This document shows positions 8,345-17,130 of a DNA stretch of 64,000 nucleotides, piece by piece (the stretch's first letter is position 1; each line of letters opens with the position of its first letter). The notes under the pieces are model-generated. The model worked only from the letters and a program-made list of their open reading frames with translations, ran no database searches and was not told the DNA's origin. This stretch comes from Lawsonibacter faecis (lineage in GTDB: Bacteria; Bacillota; Clostridia; Oscillospirales; Oscillospiraceae). Both the position numbers and the translations under genes were made by a program. The stretch is from the NCBI RefSeq assembly GCF_014287675.1, contig NZ_JACOPQ010000001.1, positions 372,001-436,000 on the forward strand, read 5' to 3'.

Positions 8345-9295
8345 TTAAGAATCACTTTTTACTTTCTCAATGGCCTCCAGTATCGCCCGCTTGGCCTCCT
8401 CCACGCTGCCGTGGACGGTGCAGCCGGACGCGGCGGCGTGGCCGCCTCCACCCAGCAGGGCGCAGACGGCGGAGGCGTTGAGCCCGGCGGAGGTGCGGAC
8501 GGAGAGCTTGCACTCGTCCGGCCGCAGCTCCCGGATGGTGACGGCGGTCTGCACCCCCTCCACCTGCCCGGCGAAGGCGGACACGTCCTCCGCGTCCTCC
8601 TCCCTGGCGTCCAGGACCGCCATCATCTCCAGAGTCACGGCGGCGACGGCGATTCTGCCGCCGTCAAAGAGCTCCATATTCTGGCACAGCATGCTCTCCA
8701 GGCGCAGCCGCTTGAAGCTCTTGGTGCGGAAGTGGCGCTTGTTGACCCCCCGGTAATCGATGCCTGTCTCCATCAGTGCGGCGGCCACCCGGTGGGTGCC
8801 GGGGGTGGTATTGCCGTAGACGAAGCAGCCCGTGTCGGTGGAGACCGCCACGTAGAGCGGCAGGGCAATGGCCGCGTCAATTTCCCCCCACTCCCGCACC
8901 AGATCGAAAATCAGCTCGCCGCAGGCGGCCCGTCCGGCGTCCACACAGTTCTCCCGGCCGAAGCCCTCGTTGGAGGGGTGGTGGTCGATGGCCAGATCCA
9001 CGCCCCGCTCCAGCCAGACCTTCGCGTTCTCGGGGAAGAGGCTCCGGCCCGCAATGTCCACGCTCACCACAAAGCGGGGCGCAAACTCCCCGGGGGCCAG
9101 GCATCCCTCCAGATAGGGGGTGAAGAGGCTGGTGGCGTCGGCATTGGGGAGCACCCAGGCGGTCTTGCCCAGCTTCCGCAGCGCGGCGCATAGGCCCACG
9201 GCGCAGCCGATGGTGTCCCCGTCGGGCCGCTTGTGGGTGAGGATTAAAATATCGTTCTGCTCAGCCAGCAGAGCGGCGGCCTCTCTGTAGTCCAT
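8345..9295 (-). CDS. nrnA: DHH-family nanoRNase / pAp phosphatase
   Basis: A 316-residue DHH/DHHA1 phosphoesterase. Motifs HKRPDGDTIG (residues 21-30), SVDIAG (78-83) and DHHPSN (104-109) supply the two-metal centre. GGGGHAAASG near residue 285 is the DHHA1 substrate-binding motif. NrnA degrades 2-5-mer RNA and dephosphorylates pAp. Its place between rbfA and truB is conserved in Firmicutes and ties it to RNA turnover. Start ATG 9295. Confidence 0.93.
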   Translation of the reverse strand: MDYREAAALLAEQNDILILTHKRPDGDTIGCAVGLCAALRKLGKTAWVLPNADATSLFTPYLEGCLAPGEFAPRFVVSVDIAGRSLFPENAKVWLERGVDLAIDHHPSNEGFGRENCVDAGRAACGELIFDLVREWGEIDAAIALPLYVAVSTDTGCFVYGNTTPGTHRVAAALMETGIDYRGVNKRHFRTKSFKRLRLESMLCQNMELFDGGRIAVAAVTLEMMAVLDAREEDAEDVSAFAGQVEGVQTAVTIRELRPDECKLSVRTSAGLNASAVCALLGGGGHAAASGCTVHGSVEEAKRAILEAIEKVKSDS

Positions 9296-9307
9296 AGTGA
9301 CCTCCCA

Positions 9308-9385
9308 TTAAAAGAAAACGGAAACGTAAAGCGTGAAAAACCGCGCGCTCAGCTCTGCCCGCTTTTTCATTTTTCGCTTTTCACT
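9308..9385. repeat. Imperfect inverted repeat between nrnA and rbfA
   Basis: A GGAAACGT...GCGTGAAAAACCGC arm faces a GCCCGCTTTTTCATTTTTCGC arm. The pattern resembles the better-conserved inverted repeat at 17131-17295, so both may belong to one dispersed family. Only similarity by eye. Confidence 0.35.
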
Positions 9386-9719
9386 TATCCAGCTTTTCGA
9401 TGAGCTCCAGGATATGCGCGCCCTCGGCCATGGAGTCGTCCCGCTGGAACATCAGCTCCGGGGTATACCGCAGGGAGAGCTTGCCTCCCAGCTCCCGCCG
9501 GAGGTATCCCCCGGCGGATTTGAGGCCCTTGACCACCTCGTTCACGTCGCTCTGGTCCAGAACGCTGACGAACACCTTGGCATACCGCAGGTCCGGAGTG
9601 GTCTCCACGGCGGTTATGGACACCAGCCCGTGGACCCTGGGGTCCTTCACGGTGCGGATCAGGTTCGCCAGCTCCCGCTGAATCTCCTCATTGATGCGTC
9701 CGATTCTGTTGCTTGCCAT
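9381..9719 (-). CDS. rbfA: 30S ribosome-binding factor
   Basis: A 112-residue KH-like protein needed for late 30S maturation (16S 5' end processing, cold adaptation). It begins MASNRIGRINEEIQREL and contains DPRVHGLVSITAVETTPDL, family hallmarks. ATG 9719 follows AAGGAG. Its location after infB is conserved. Confidence 0.94.
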   Translation of the reverse strand: MASNRIGRINEEIQRELANLIRTVKDPRVHGLVSITAVETTPDLRYAKVFVSVLDQSDVNEVVKGLKSAGGYLRRELGGKLSLRYTPELMFQRDDSMAEGAHILELIEKLDK

Positions 9720-9999
9720 ATTTTTCTCCTTATTTGCGGGCGGCGGCCGCCGCCTCTGCGTGAAAAGACGGGAGCCGCGGACCGCCCCGCTGTTTTGTGT
9801 CCCGGCCCGCAACGACAGCGGTGGGAAACGTCTCCGCAGCCACCGTCTTTGCGAGCCGGTGCGCACACCGGCGTGGCAATCCGTACTCCCGTCCCAACTA
9901 TTATCTATTAACTGTTCACGATGAAATCATACGGCGAATTCGCCCGGCATCAAGGTTTTGGCCCTGCGGGGGGCCAAAACGCTTGGTACTCGTGCGGCA
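9720..9999. repeat. Repeat-bearing spacer between infB and rbfA
   Basis: Two dispersed repeats occupy this spacer inside an otherwise tight operon. At 9848-9885 is a palindromic GAGCCGGTGCGCACACCGGCGTGGCAATCC unit. At 9936-9986 is a truncated copy of the CAAGCG-hairpin-CTTGATGC element, with hairpin arms 9955-9964 and 9971-9980. Read on the minus strand, the CAAGCG end abuts the infB 3' end. The copy stops after GAATTCGCC, so it lacks the GGGGTCC end, and no duplicated infB tail is present. Confidence 0.7.
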
Positions 10000-12381
10000 T
10001 TACACCTGGATCTGCTCCATGATGAAGGCCTCAATCACGTCTCCGATTTTCACGTCCCCGAACTTTTCAATGGTAATGCCGCACTCGTAGCCCTGCGCGA
10101 CCTCCTTGACGTCGTCCTTGAAGCGCTTGAGGGTGGCGATCACGCCCTCGTGGTGGACAATATTGTCCCGCATGAGGCGCAGCTGGGCGCCGCGCTGAAT
10201 CTTGCCCTCGGTGACGTAGCAGCCGGCCACGATGCCCGCGCCGGTGATCTTGAACACCTCGCGGACCTGGGCCTGGCCCAGGGAGACCTCCTTGAACTTG
10301 GGGGCCAGCATACCCTTCATGGCGGTCTCGATCTCCTCAATGGCGTCGTAGATCACGCGGTACATCCGCATATCCACGCCCAGCCGGGCGGCGTTGTCCC
10401 GGGCGTTGTTGTCCGGGCGGACGTTAAAGCCCACAATGATGGCGTTGGAGGTGGAGGCCAGCATCACGTCGCTCTCGCTGATGGCGCCCACCGCGCAGTG
10501 GATGACCCGCACCCGGACCTCCTCGTTGGTGAGCTTCTCCAGAGAGGAGCGGACCGCCTCGGCGGAGCCCTGGACGTCGGCCTTCACGATGATGTTCAGA
10601 TCCTTGAGCTCGCCCTCCTGGATTTGGCTGAACAGATCCTCCAGGCTGACCTTCTGCTTGGCCGGAGCGGACGCGGCGGTCTTCTGCTCGTGCTTGCGCT
10701 GCTCCACCAGCTCCCGGGCCATGCGCTCGTCGGCCACGGCGTGGAAGTCGTCGCCCGCGCCGGGGACCTCGCCCATGCCGATGATCTCCACAGGCACGGA
10801 GGGGCCCGCCGCCTCGACCTTCTCGCCCTGGGCGTTGGTCATGGCGCGGACGCGGCCCACGGCGGTGCCGGCGATGATCACGTCGCCCTGCTTCAGGGTG
10901 CCGTTCTGCACCAGCAGGGTGGCCACGGGGCCGCGGCCCTTGTCCAGCTTGGCCTCGATGACCGCGCCGTGGGCGGTGCGGTTGGGGTTGGCCTTCAGCT
11001 CCCGCATCTCGGCGGTGAGGGTGACCATCTCCAGCAGGTTGTCAATGCCCTCGCCGGTCTTGGCGGAGATGGGGCAGATGATGGTGTCGCCGCCCCAGGC
11101 CTCGCTCACCAGGCCGTACTCGGTGAGCTGCTGCGTGATGCGGTCGGGGTTGGCGGTGGGCTTATCCATCTTGTTAATGGCCACGATAATGGGAATTTCG
11201 GCGGCCTTGGCGTGGTTGATGGACTCCACGGTCTGAGGCATGATGCCGTCGTCCGCGGCCACCACCAGAATGGCGATATCGGTAATCATGGCGCCGCGGG
11301 CGCGCATGGCGGTAAACGCCTCGTGGCCGGGGGTGTCCAGGAAGGTGATGGTGCTGCCGTTGACCTCCACCTGGTAGGCGCCGATGTGCTGGGTGATGCC
11401 GCCCGCCTCGCGGTCCACCACGTTGGATTCACGGATGCGGTCCAGCAGACTGGTCTTGCCGTGGTCGACGTGGCCCATGACCACGACCACCGGGGCGCGC
11501 TCCACCAGATCCTCTTCCTTGTCCACGGCGGTGTCGATGAGTTTCTCCTCGATGGTGACGATAACTTCCTTCTCCACCTTGCAGCCAAGCTCCTCAGCGA
11601 TGATGGCCGCGGTGTCGAAGTCGATAATTTCGCTGAGAGAGGCCATGACGCCGTTCTTCATCAGGCACTTCACGACCTCGGCGCCGGTCTTCTTCATCCG
11701 GGAGGCCAGCTCGCCCACGCCGATCTCGTCGGGAATTTTGACCACCAGGGGGTGCTTCTTTGCGATCTCGGCCTGGAGGCGGCGCATCTTCTCCTGCTCC
11801 TCCTGGCGGCGCTTGTTGCCCTGGAAGCCGCCGCCCCGGCGGTTGTTGTTGCGGCCCTGGAACTTCTGCTTGCCGGCCTGCATCTGGTTGGTCTTGCCGG
11901 CGGCCAGGGTCTCCAGCTTCTCGTCATACTTGGCCAGGTTCACGTCGCCGCCCTTGCGGGTGTCGACCACCTTCTTCTCCGGCACGCGGGTGGCGGGCCG
12001 GCTGACGTTCTGCTGCGCGGCGCTCTGGGGCTGGCCCCCCTGCTGGGGCGCCGCCTTGGGCGCCTGGGGCTGCTGGCCGTGGGGCGCGGGCGCGCCCCTC
12101 TGGGCGGGCGCCGCCTGCCGGGACGCCGTGGGAGCGGCGGGCGCGGTCTTGGGCGCCTCCGGGGCCTTGGGCTCGTGGTAGACGTCGGCGTAGATGCTCT
12201 CCACGCTCTGCACCTGGTTGTGCTGGGTCAGATAGTCAAAGATGATGGACAGCTCCTTCTCCTCCAGAACCTGCATATGGTTCTTGGGGGTCTGGGCGTA
12301 TTTGGTCAGGATATCAGCCACGTCGTTGGACTTCATGCCAAAGTCCTTGGCCACCTCGTGTACACGGTATTTATTCAGCAA
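10000..12381 (-). CDS. infB: Translation initiation factor IF-2
   Basis: About 793 residues. The N-terminal IF2_N helix bundle begins NKYRVHEVAKDFG. A long Ala/Pro/Gln-rich basic linker follows (about residues 55-220), and then the G domain with GHVDHGKTSLLD, DTPGHEAF and NKMDK, then the domain that binds fMet-tRNA. TTG at 12381 is preferred because GGAGGTGG sits five bases upstream; the in-frame ATG at 12396 has no Shine-Dalgarno and its own codons form that site. The protein delivers initiator tRNA to the 30S subunit. It lies between the L7Ae gene and rbfA as usual. Confidence 0.95.
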   Translation of the reverse strand: MLNKYRVHEVAKDFGMKSNDVADILTKYAQTPKNHMQVLEEKELSIIFDYLTQHNQVQSVESIYADVYHEPKAPEAPKTAPAAPTASRQAAPAQRGAPAPHGQQPQAPKAAPQQGGQPQSAAQQNVSRPATRVPEKKVVDTRKGGDVNLAKYDEKLETLAAGKTNQMQAGKQKFQGRNNNRRGGGFQGNKRRQEEQEKMRRLQAEIAKKHPLVVKIPDEIGVGELASRMKKTGAEVVKCLMKNGVMASLSEIIDFDTAAIIAEELGCKVEKEVIVTIEEKLIDTAVDKEEDLVERAPVVVVMGHVDHGKTSLLDRIRESNVVDREAGGITQHIGAYQVEVNGSTITFLDTPGHEAFTAMRARGAMITDIAILVVAADDGIMPQTVESINHAKAAEIPIIVAINKMDKPTANPDRITQQLTEYGLVSEAWGGDTIICPISAKTGEGIDNLLEMVTLTAEMRELKANPNRTAHGAVIEAKLDKGRGPVATLLVQNGTLKQGDVIIAGTAVGRVRAMTNAQGEKVEAAGPSVPVEIIGMGEVPGAGDDFHAVADERMARELVEQRKHEQKTAASAPAKQKVSLEDLFSQIQEGELKDLNIIVKADVQGSAEAVRSSLEKLTNEEVRVRVIHCAVGAISESDVMLASTSNAIIVGFNVRPDNNARDNAARLGVDMRMYRVIYDAIEEIETAMKGMLAPKFKEVSLGQAQVREVFKITGAGIVAGCYVTEGKIQRGAQLRLMRDNIVHHEGVIATLKRFKDDVKEVAQGYECGITIEKFGDVKIGDVIEAFIMEQIQV

Positions 12382-12575
12382 ATGTGCCACCTCCATAAAG
12401 CAAGGGCAGTGGATGCCTGCACCAATAGGAAAACGCAAGCTCATGCTTTCCCCGGCCCGCCGCTCCCCTGCGGGACACGGCGGGTCTCTTGCGCTTTCTT
12501 ATTGGAACAAGCGGCTGCTCCAATAACGGATACGTTCTATGTGTTCAAGCCGCATACGCGGCGTTATCTGTCTTT

Positions 12576-13163
12576 TCATGCGGGCTTGTCGGGGCCGGGG
12601 GGAAGCTTCCCCTTGATTTTCACCCTGCCCTTGAGGGCGATGCGGGCCTGTGCGCCCGGTGCGGCGGTCTCAGGCCGCTTTCCCTTTCCGCCGTCCTTTT
12701 TCCCGCCCGTCCCGCTCTCTCTGGGCGGCGGGGCCCAGGGCTTGTGCTTGCCCTCCTTCAGGTTCCTCTCGTGACGGCGCTGCTCCTTCTGCCGCTGGAG
12801 TGCCTTCTGCGCCCTGGTATCCAGGGCGGCGGCGGTCTCGCCGTAGCGCTCCGGGTCGGCGGCCGCCAGCTTGGAGACCAGGGAGGCCGCGAAGCCCGCG
12901 TCGGTAATGGCCGCCATGGCGCAGGAGGTCCGGCCCATCATGGCGCCCATCTCCGCCTTGGTGAAGGGAACGTCCACCCAGGGGACCCCGCCCGCCTCGG
13001 CGAAATGAGAGGCCCGCCGCCGGGAATTCTCCGCCGCGTCGCCGGCCACCAGAATCAGCTTGGCCTGCCGGGCGCGGGCGCAGGCGCCCACCGGCTCCTC
13101 CCCAATCTCCAGCCGCCCCGCCTTCTTGATAAGGCCCAGCAGGGGGAGGACACTGCTACTCAT
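12576..13163 (-). CDS. L7Ae/L30e-family RNA-binding protein with basic tail (YlxQ-like)
   Basis: About 195 residues. The first ~100 residues (LPLLGLIKKAGRLEIGEEPV, then KLILVAGDAAENSRRR) match the YlxQ/L7Ae fold that binds kink-turns. The last ~75 residues are an unusually long Lys/Arg/Gly/Pro-rich extension. ATG 13163 has GGAGG nine bases upstream and overlaps the ylxR stop by eight bases. YlxQ homologues are always found between ylxR and infB; a role in rRNA or k-turn binding is inferred. Confidence 0.88.
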   Translation of the reverse strand: MSSSVLPLLGLIKKAGRLEIGEEPVGACARARQAKLILVAGDAAENSRRRASHFAEAGGVPWVDVPFTKAEMGAMMGRTSCAMAAITDAGFAASLVSKLAAADPERYGETAAALDTRAQKALQRQKEQRRHERNLKEGKHKPWAPPPRESGTGGKKDGGKGKRPETAAPGAQARIALKGRVKIKGKLPPGPDKPA

Positions 13164-13431
13164 CCCGATCACCCTCCTTCATCTGGTGTTCCAGGCCCTC
13201 GTACACCTCAGGCGGCAAAGGCGCGGAAAAGGCCCGCTCCAGGGCCTTGGACTTGCGCGAGCGCTTGAGGCACTCGCCGTTGGGACACAGGTACGCGCCC
13301 CGACCCGGCTTCTTGCCCTTAAAGTCCAGGGAGACCTCCCCCTCGGGGGACTTAACCACCCGGATCAGCTCTTTCTTGGGCTTCATCTCCCGGCAGCCCA
13401 CGCACTGGCGCAGGGGTATTTTCTTCGGCAC
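13156..13431 (-). CDS. ylxR: YlxR-family (DUF448) RNA-binding protein / RNase P modulator
   Basis: A 91-residue protein with the diagnostic PLRQCVGCREMKPKKELIR start and GRGAYLCPNGECLKRSRK motif. GTG 13431 is chosen because AAGGAGGTG lies six bases before it; the upstream GTG at 13440 would overlap that site. YlxR (RnpM in some species) sits between nusA and infB. Here it is separated from nusA by a repeat plus a duplicated nusA tail. Confidence 0.9.
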   Translation of the reverse strand: MPKKIPLRQCVGCREMKPKKELIRVVKSPEGEVSLDFKGKKPGRGAYLCPNGECLKRSRKSKALERAFSAPLPPEVYEGLEHQMKEGDRDE

Positions 13432-13510
13432 GGCTTGCACCTCCTTATCGTTCAGCGAACGGAATCTGTCTTGCGCCTGTGCGGCGCTTATGAAAGCCGC
13501 GGCTCCGCCT

Positions 13511-13638
13511 TACTCCTCGTCTGCGCCCGCGTCCTCTGCGATGGCCGCATCCTCCTTCGGCTCGTCCGGGCCGGGGTTGGACGCGGGCTTGATGTCAATC
13601 TTGAACCCGGTCAGCTTCGCGGCCAGCCGGGCGTTCTG
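13511..13638 (-). pseudogene. Partial duplicate of the nusA 3' end
   Basis: About 128 bases match 13870-13997 (the true nusA end) with six differences, offset 359. The fragment still encodes QNARLAAKLTGFKIDIKPAS and ends ...EDAGADEE plus stop, in a frame with no proper start of its own. After the stop both copies also share ATAAGCGCCG-ACA. The structured repeat lies between this fragment and the real gene. I read it as a non-functional direct repeat produced with the element. Confidence 0.85.
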
Positions 13639-13659
13639 CCCCGCCCCACCCGGCTGGCG

Positions 13660-13813
13660 CCGTGCGGGGACCCCATTCTTTTCATCTGCTCGGGGCAAAT
13701 AAATTGCCCCGGCATCAAGGTTTTGGCCCGCCAAGTCTCCTGTCATTCAGAGCCAGTGCGCACACTGGCGAAGAATCCCCTTCGATGGAACATACCATGG
13801 CCAAAACGCTTGT
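13660..13813. repeat. CAAGCG/CTTGATGC structured repeat, copy B, with nested second repeat
   Basis: On plus: hairpin CGGGGCAAAT...ATTGCCCCG (13691-13711), GGCATCAAGGTTTTGGCC (13711-13728), and the matching right arm TGGCCAAAACGCTTG (13798-13812). The hairpin loop holds a 69-base insert with a GTCATTCAGAGCCAGTGCGC-type unit (13742-13779) that resembles 9848-9885. The GGGGTCCCCGC end lies at about 13665 on the minus strand, next to the nusA tail copy. Confidence 0.8.
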
Positions 13814-13868
13814 ACGGCGCTTATCGCGCCGCCCCGCCCTGCGGGGCCCCGTCGGGCCCGTCCGCCGC

Positions 13869-15023
13869 TTACTCCTCGTCCGCGCCCGCGTCCTCTGCCA
13901 CGACCGCATCCTCCTTCGGCTCGTCGGGGCCGGGGTTGGACGCGGGCTTGATGTCAATCTTGAATCCGGTCAGCTTCGCGGCCAGCCGGGCGTTCTGGCC
14001 CTCCTTGCCGATGGCCAGGGAGAGCTGTTCGTCGGGCACCACCACCCGGCAGCTCTTGCCGTCGTCCAGGGTGTCCACGCTGATGACGTCGGCGGGGGAC
14101 AGGGCGGCGGCCACGTACTCGGCGGGGTCCTCGGAGAATTTGATGATGTCCACCTTCTCGCCCTTGAGCTCGTCGACAATGTTGTTCACGCGCTGGCCCC
14201 GGGGACCGACGCAGGCGCCGATGGGGTCCACGTTGGAATCTGCGGACCAGACGGCCAGCTTGGTGCGGCTGCCCGCCTCCCGGGCGATGGACTTGACCTC
14301 CACGGTGCCGTCGTAGATCTCCGGCACCTCCAGCTCAAAGAGCCGCTTTACCAGGCCCGGATGGGTCCGGGAGATGAGCACCTGGGGCCCCTTGGTGGAC
14401 CGGCGGACCTCCACCACGTAGACCTTCAGGCGGTCGCCCTCGCGGTAGGACTCGCCCCGGACCTGCTCGCCCGCGGCCAGGAAGGCCTCAGTTGCCTCGT
14501 TGCCGGAGCCGATGCGGAGATTCACTGCGCCGGAGCGGGGGTCCACGCGGGTGACCACACCGGTGAGAAGCTCGTGCTCCTTGGAGGAGAACTCATCGTA
14601 TATCATGCCACGCTCGGCCTCGCGCATACCCTGAATGATGACCTGCCGGGCGGTCTGGGCGGCGATGCGGCCGAAGTCCCGGGTCTTGACCTCAATGCGG
14701 ATAACGTCGCCCAGCTCGGCGTGGGGCAGCTTCAGCCGGGCCTCGTCCAGGCTCATCTCCGTGAACTCGTTGTCGACGGTCTCCACCACGTCCTTTTTGA
14801 CGAACATGCGGACCTCGCCCCGCTCCTCGTTGGCGTCCACGGTGATGTTGTCCCCCGCGCCCTCGTGGTCCCGCTTGTAGGCGGTGATCAGGGCCTGGGT
14901 GATTTTTTCCACCATGTAGCTCTTGGGGATGCCCTTTTCCTTCTCGATCATGTCAATGGCGGCAAAGAACTCCTTGCCGTCCAGCTCGTTGGTCTTCTGG
15001 GGTTTTGCATTTCTCTTGGCCAT
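13869..15023 (-). CDS. nusA: Transcription termination/antitermination factor NusA
   Basis: A 384-residue protein with N-terminal RNAP-binding domain (EFFAAIDMIEKEKGIPKSYM), S1 domain, and KH1/KH2 domains (ACVGPRGQRVNNIVDELKGE, then LAIGKEGQNARLAAKLTG). It ends in a short acidic tail. It modulates pausing and termination of RNA polymerase. It starts at ATG 15023, after rimP. Its last 42 codons are repeated downstream (13511-13638) beyond a structured repeat. Confidence 0.95.
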   Translation of the reverse strand: MAKRNAKPQKTNELDGKEFFAAIDMIEKEKGIPKSYMVEKITQALITAYKRDHEGAGDNITVDANEERGEVRMFVKKDVVETVDNEFTEMSLDEARLKLPHAELGDVIRIEVKTRDFGRIAAQTARQVIIQGMREAERGMIYDEFSSKEHELLTGVVTRVDPRSGAVNLRIGSGNEATEAFLAAGEQVRGESYREGDRLKVYVVEVRRSTKGPQVLISRTHPGLVKRLFELEVPEIYDGTVEVKSIAREAGSRTKLAVWSADSNVDPIGACVGPRGQRVNNIVDELKGEKVDIIKFSEDPAEYVAAALSPADVISVDTLDDGKSCRVVVPDEQLSLAIGKEGQNARLAAKLTGFKIDIKPASNPGPDEPKEDAVVAEDAGADEE

Positions 15024-15123
15024 GTCACGTATCTCCTTACATCGTCACGGCGCGGCGCATTCACCGCCAGCGTCCGTAGGGCCCGATGCCGCATCGGGCC
15101 GCTTTCCTGTCGCGCCCGCCCTC

Positions 15124-15579
15124 TTAAAAGCGGACGTAAAGCCGCACCTGGGCCACGTCTTTCTTCTCAAATGTGGTCTCCGTCCCGGCGAGCCCGACGG
15201 TCACATTCCCGCCGTCGTACGCCATGAGGACGCCCACGTGGTCCTTCCGCCCCTCCACCGGACGGTAGAGCTTCACCTCCACCTCGCTTCCGATGAACTG
15301 CGCGAAGTGCTCAGGCTTTTTGAGGACCCGGTCGATGCCCGCGGAGGAGACCTCCAGCGTGTAGGAGCCCTCGATTGGGTCCACCTCGTCCAGCTTGTCG
15401 CTCAGCGGTCGGGAGACCGCCTCGCAGTGGTTGATGTCCACGCCGCCCTCGTGGTCGATAAAGACCCGCAGGAACCAGGTCCCCGCCTCGCGGACATACT
15501 CCACATCCCAGATGGTGCAGCCGTTTTCGGCCGCGATGGGTTCGGCCAGGGCGCGGGCCACTTCGGTGACTTTCGCCAT
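15124..15579 (-). CDS. rimP: Ribosome maturation factor RimP
   Basis: A 151-residue protein required for 30S maturation. It contains GTWFLRVFIDHEGGVDINHC and YTLEVSSAGIDRVLKKPEHF, the N-terminal domain signatures, and a C-terminal SH3-like part. ATG 15579 is preceded by GGAGG. It is first in the operon; the promoter is at 15691-15719. Confidence 0.94.
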   Translation of the reverse strand: MAKVTEVARALAEPIAAENGCTIWDVEYVREAGTWFLRVFIDHEGGVDINHCEAVSRPLSDKLDEVDPIEGSYTLEVSSAGIDRVLKKPEHFAQFIGSEVEVKLYRPVEGRKDHVGVLMAYDGGNVTVGLAGTETTFEKKDVAQVRLYVRF

Positions 15580-15690
15580 AGGGTTCCCTCCTTCAAAAGC
15601 AGCTTCCAAAAAATTACTCAGCCAATTTTTTCAATAAGAAAGAGCGGAGCGAAGCCCCACTCTCACCATACTACCTTTACTATCATGTGA

Positions 15691-15719
15691 AGTATATCAC
15701 GCAGGCCCAGGAAATGCAA
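15691..15719 (-). promoter_or_regulatory. Promoter of the rimP-nusA-infB-ribF operon
   Basis: TTGCAT (15714-15719), 17 bases, TATACT (15691-15696), reading toward rimP about 110 bases downstream. No other comparable promoter is evident down to ribF, so this may drive the whole nine-gene operon. Confidence 0.7.
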
Positions 15720-15752
15720 GGCTTTTCCGCGTTTTTTCCGTCTCCGCCGGCG

Positions 15753-15803
15753 CCGATACGCCGAGCATGCGCGGCCAAATGCCGCGCACGCTCGGCGTAT
15801 CGG
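15753..15803. terminator. Long inverted repeat downstream of the LCP gene
   Basis: Arms of more than 20 bases (CCGATACGCCGAGC...GCTCGGCGTATCGG, one mismatch) around a short loop. On the minus strand only a weak A/T run follows, so it is a probable but not classical terminator for the LCP gene. Confidence 0.55.
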
Positions 15804-15868
15804 TAAAGTCACCGCCATACAGTGCCCCTGCCGGACGAAACCGGCGTCCCTCCGACAGGCCGCCAAGC

Positions 15869-16972
15869 TCAGTTCGCCTGCACCATATGGGTCATATCCA
15901 GGGTCACGTCGGTGGTATAGGGGTTGAGCATGGTGTTGATAATCTCCAGGGACGCCTCCCTGTCGTACTCCCAGCACCATTTGTTTCCCTTGTAGGTCAC
16001 GTCCCCCGCGCCGGGGAAGATGGCGGTGCTCATGCCGGTGTCCATCTTGAAGGCCACCGCCTGGGAGGCGAAGTAGGCCATGTCCGTCCCGCTCAGATTG
16101 GTTTTGACGTTGCGCTGAAGGATATCCACGAAGCTGTTAATCTTTGTGAGACTCCCCCAGGAGAGCAGCTTCTTGGCGATGGCCACCATCAGGCCCCGCT
16201 GGGTCTCCTCCCGGTTGGTGCCCGATCCGGCGTAGGCATCGTAAACGTCATAGTTCACCGCGTCATACCAGACGCTGTTCTTCCGGCAGCGGGCGATCTC
16301 CAGCACCTGCTGGCCGGTGAGTCCGGTGTGCTGGCCTTGATTGTAGTGGATGTGGAGATCCTGGTCGGGCGCGTCGTAGTTCATGTCGATGGGCACGTAG
16401 AAGTCCACGCCCCCCACTGCGTCCACCACCTCCACGAAGGCCTTCAGGTCCACGGTGACGTAGAAATCGATGGGGATGCCCAGCATCTCGGTGACGGCCT
16501 CCTTCAGCTCGTCTATCCCGCCGAAGGCGTAGGCGCCGTTGATTTTATAGTAGTGGTTTTTCCCATGGGTCCGGTCCACCAGGGTGTCCCGTGGGATGGA
16601 GACCAGGCTCACCTTCTGGTTGGGCACGTCGTAGGACGCTATCATAATTGTGTCCGCGTTGCCGCTGACCTGGTCGCCGGCAGCCAGGAGGAAGGTATAG
16701 TAGCGGTCCTTCCGGTTCAGCGTCTGTCCGACAGCCGGCGTGGTCTGGCTCTCGTCGATGTCCGGGGTGTCCGGGTCGTCCACCGGGGGCTTCGCATCCT
16801 GAGTGGGGATGGGCGGCGCCTCCACCGCGGGCGGCCGGATGGTGAGGTTCCAGACAACAAAGGTGGTCACGATAACCGCCGAGATGATGACAAGGGTGCG
16901 GTAAAATAATTTCATAGCCCGCCGTCCGGCATTGGCCTTCTTTTTCTTTCTTCTGCTCCGTTTCCCGGCCAA
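15869..16972 (-). CDS. LytR-CpsA-Psr family cell-wall glycopolymer ligase
   Basis: About 367 residues: basic cytoplasmic N-terminus (GKRSRRKKKKANAGRR), one transmembrane helix (about residues 24-43), then the LCP domain with SIPRDTLV, KINGAYAFGG, VGGVDFYVPIDM and the Arg-rich segment ending EETQRGLM. LCP enzymes attach teichoic acids or other glycopolymers to peptidoglycan on the outside of the membrane. TTG 16972 has GGAGGTGG five bases upstream; the GTG at 16981 overlaps that site. A promoter-like TTGCGG-17-TATACT is at 17017-17045. It may act with the LtaS-like sulfatase at 27.9 kb. Confidence 0.88.
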   Translation of the reverse strand: MAGKRSRRKKKKANAGRRAMKLFYRTLVIISAVIVTTFVVWNLTIRPPAVEAPPIPTQDAKPPVDDPDTPDIDESQTTPAVGQTLNRKDRYYTFLLAAGDQVSGNADTIMIASYDVPNQKVSLVSIPRDTLVDRTHGKNHYYKINGAYAFGGIDELKEAVTEMLGIPIDFYVTVDLKAFVEVVDAVGGVDFYVPIDMNYDAPDQDLHIHYNQGQHTGLTGQQVLEIARCRKNSVWYDAVNYDVYDAYAGSGTNREETQRGLMVAIAKKLLSWGSLTKINSFVDILQRNVKTNLSGTDMAYFASQAVAFKMDTGMSTAIFPGAGDVTYKGNKWCWEYDREASLEIINTMLNPYTTDVTLDMTHMVQAN

Positions 16973-17016
16973 GGGGTCCACCTCCGGTCTTCCTTTGTAT
17001 TATGTCAACGGTCCCT

Positions 17017-17045
17017 AGTATATTTCATTTATTGCCCGTCCGCAA
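17017..17045 (-). promoter_or_regulatory. Promoter of the LCP gene
   Basis: TTGCGG (17040-17045) and TATACT (17017-17022), 17 bases apart, about 45 bases before the start codon. Confidence 0.6.
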
Positions 17046-17130
17046 GCAAAAGTTACATTCTTCACTTTATTTTAAGAAACCCCTCTGCGCAGCGCAGCCG
17101 CAAGCAGGAGGATTCACGCCGCAAAAAATG

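Noticed and set aside
9958..12774. 938-codon open frame on the plus strand opposite infB
   Set aside because: It is the GC-rich antisense shadow of infB; composition is Gly/Ala/Leu/His-rich without domains, while infB is unmistakable.
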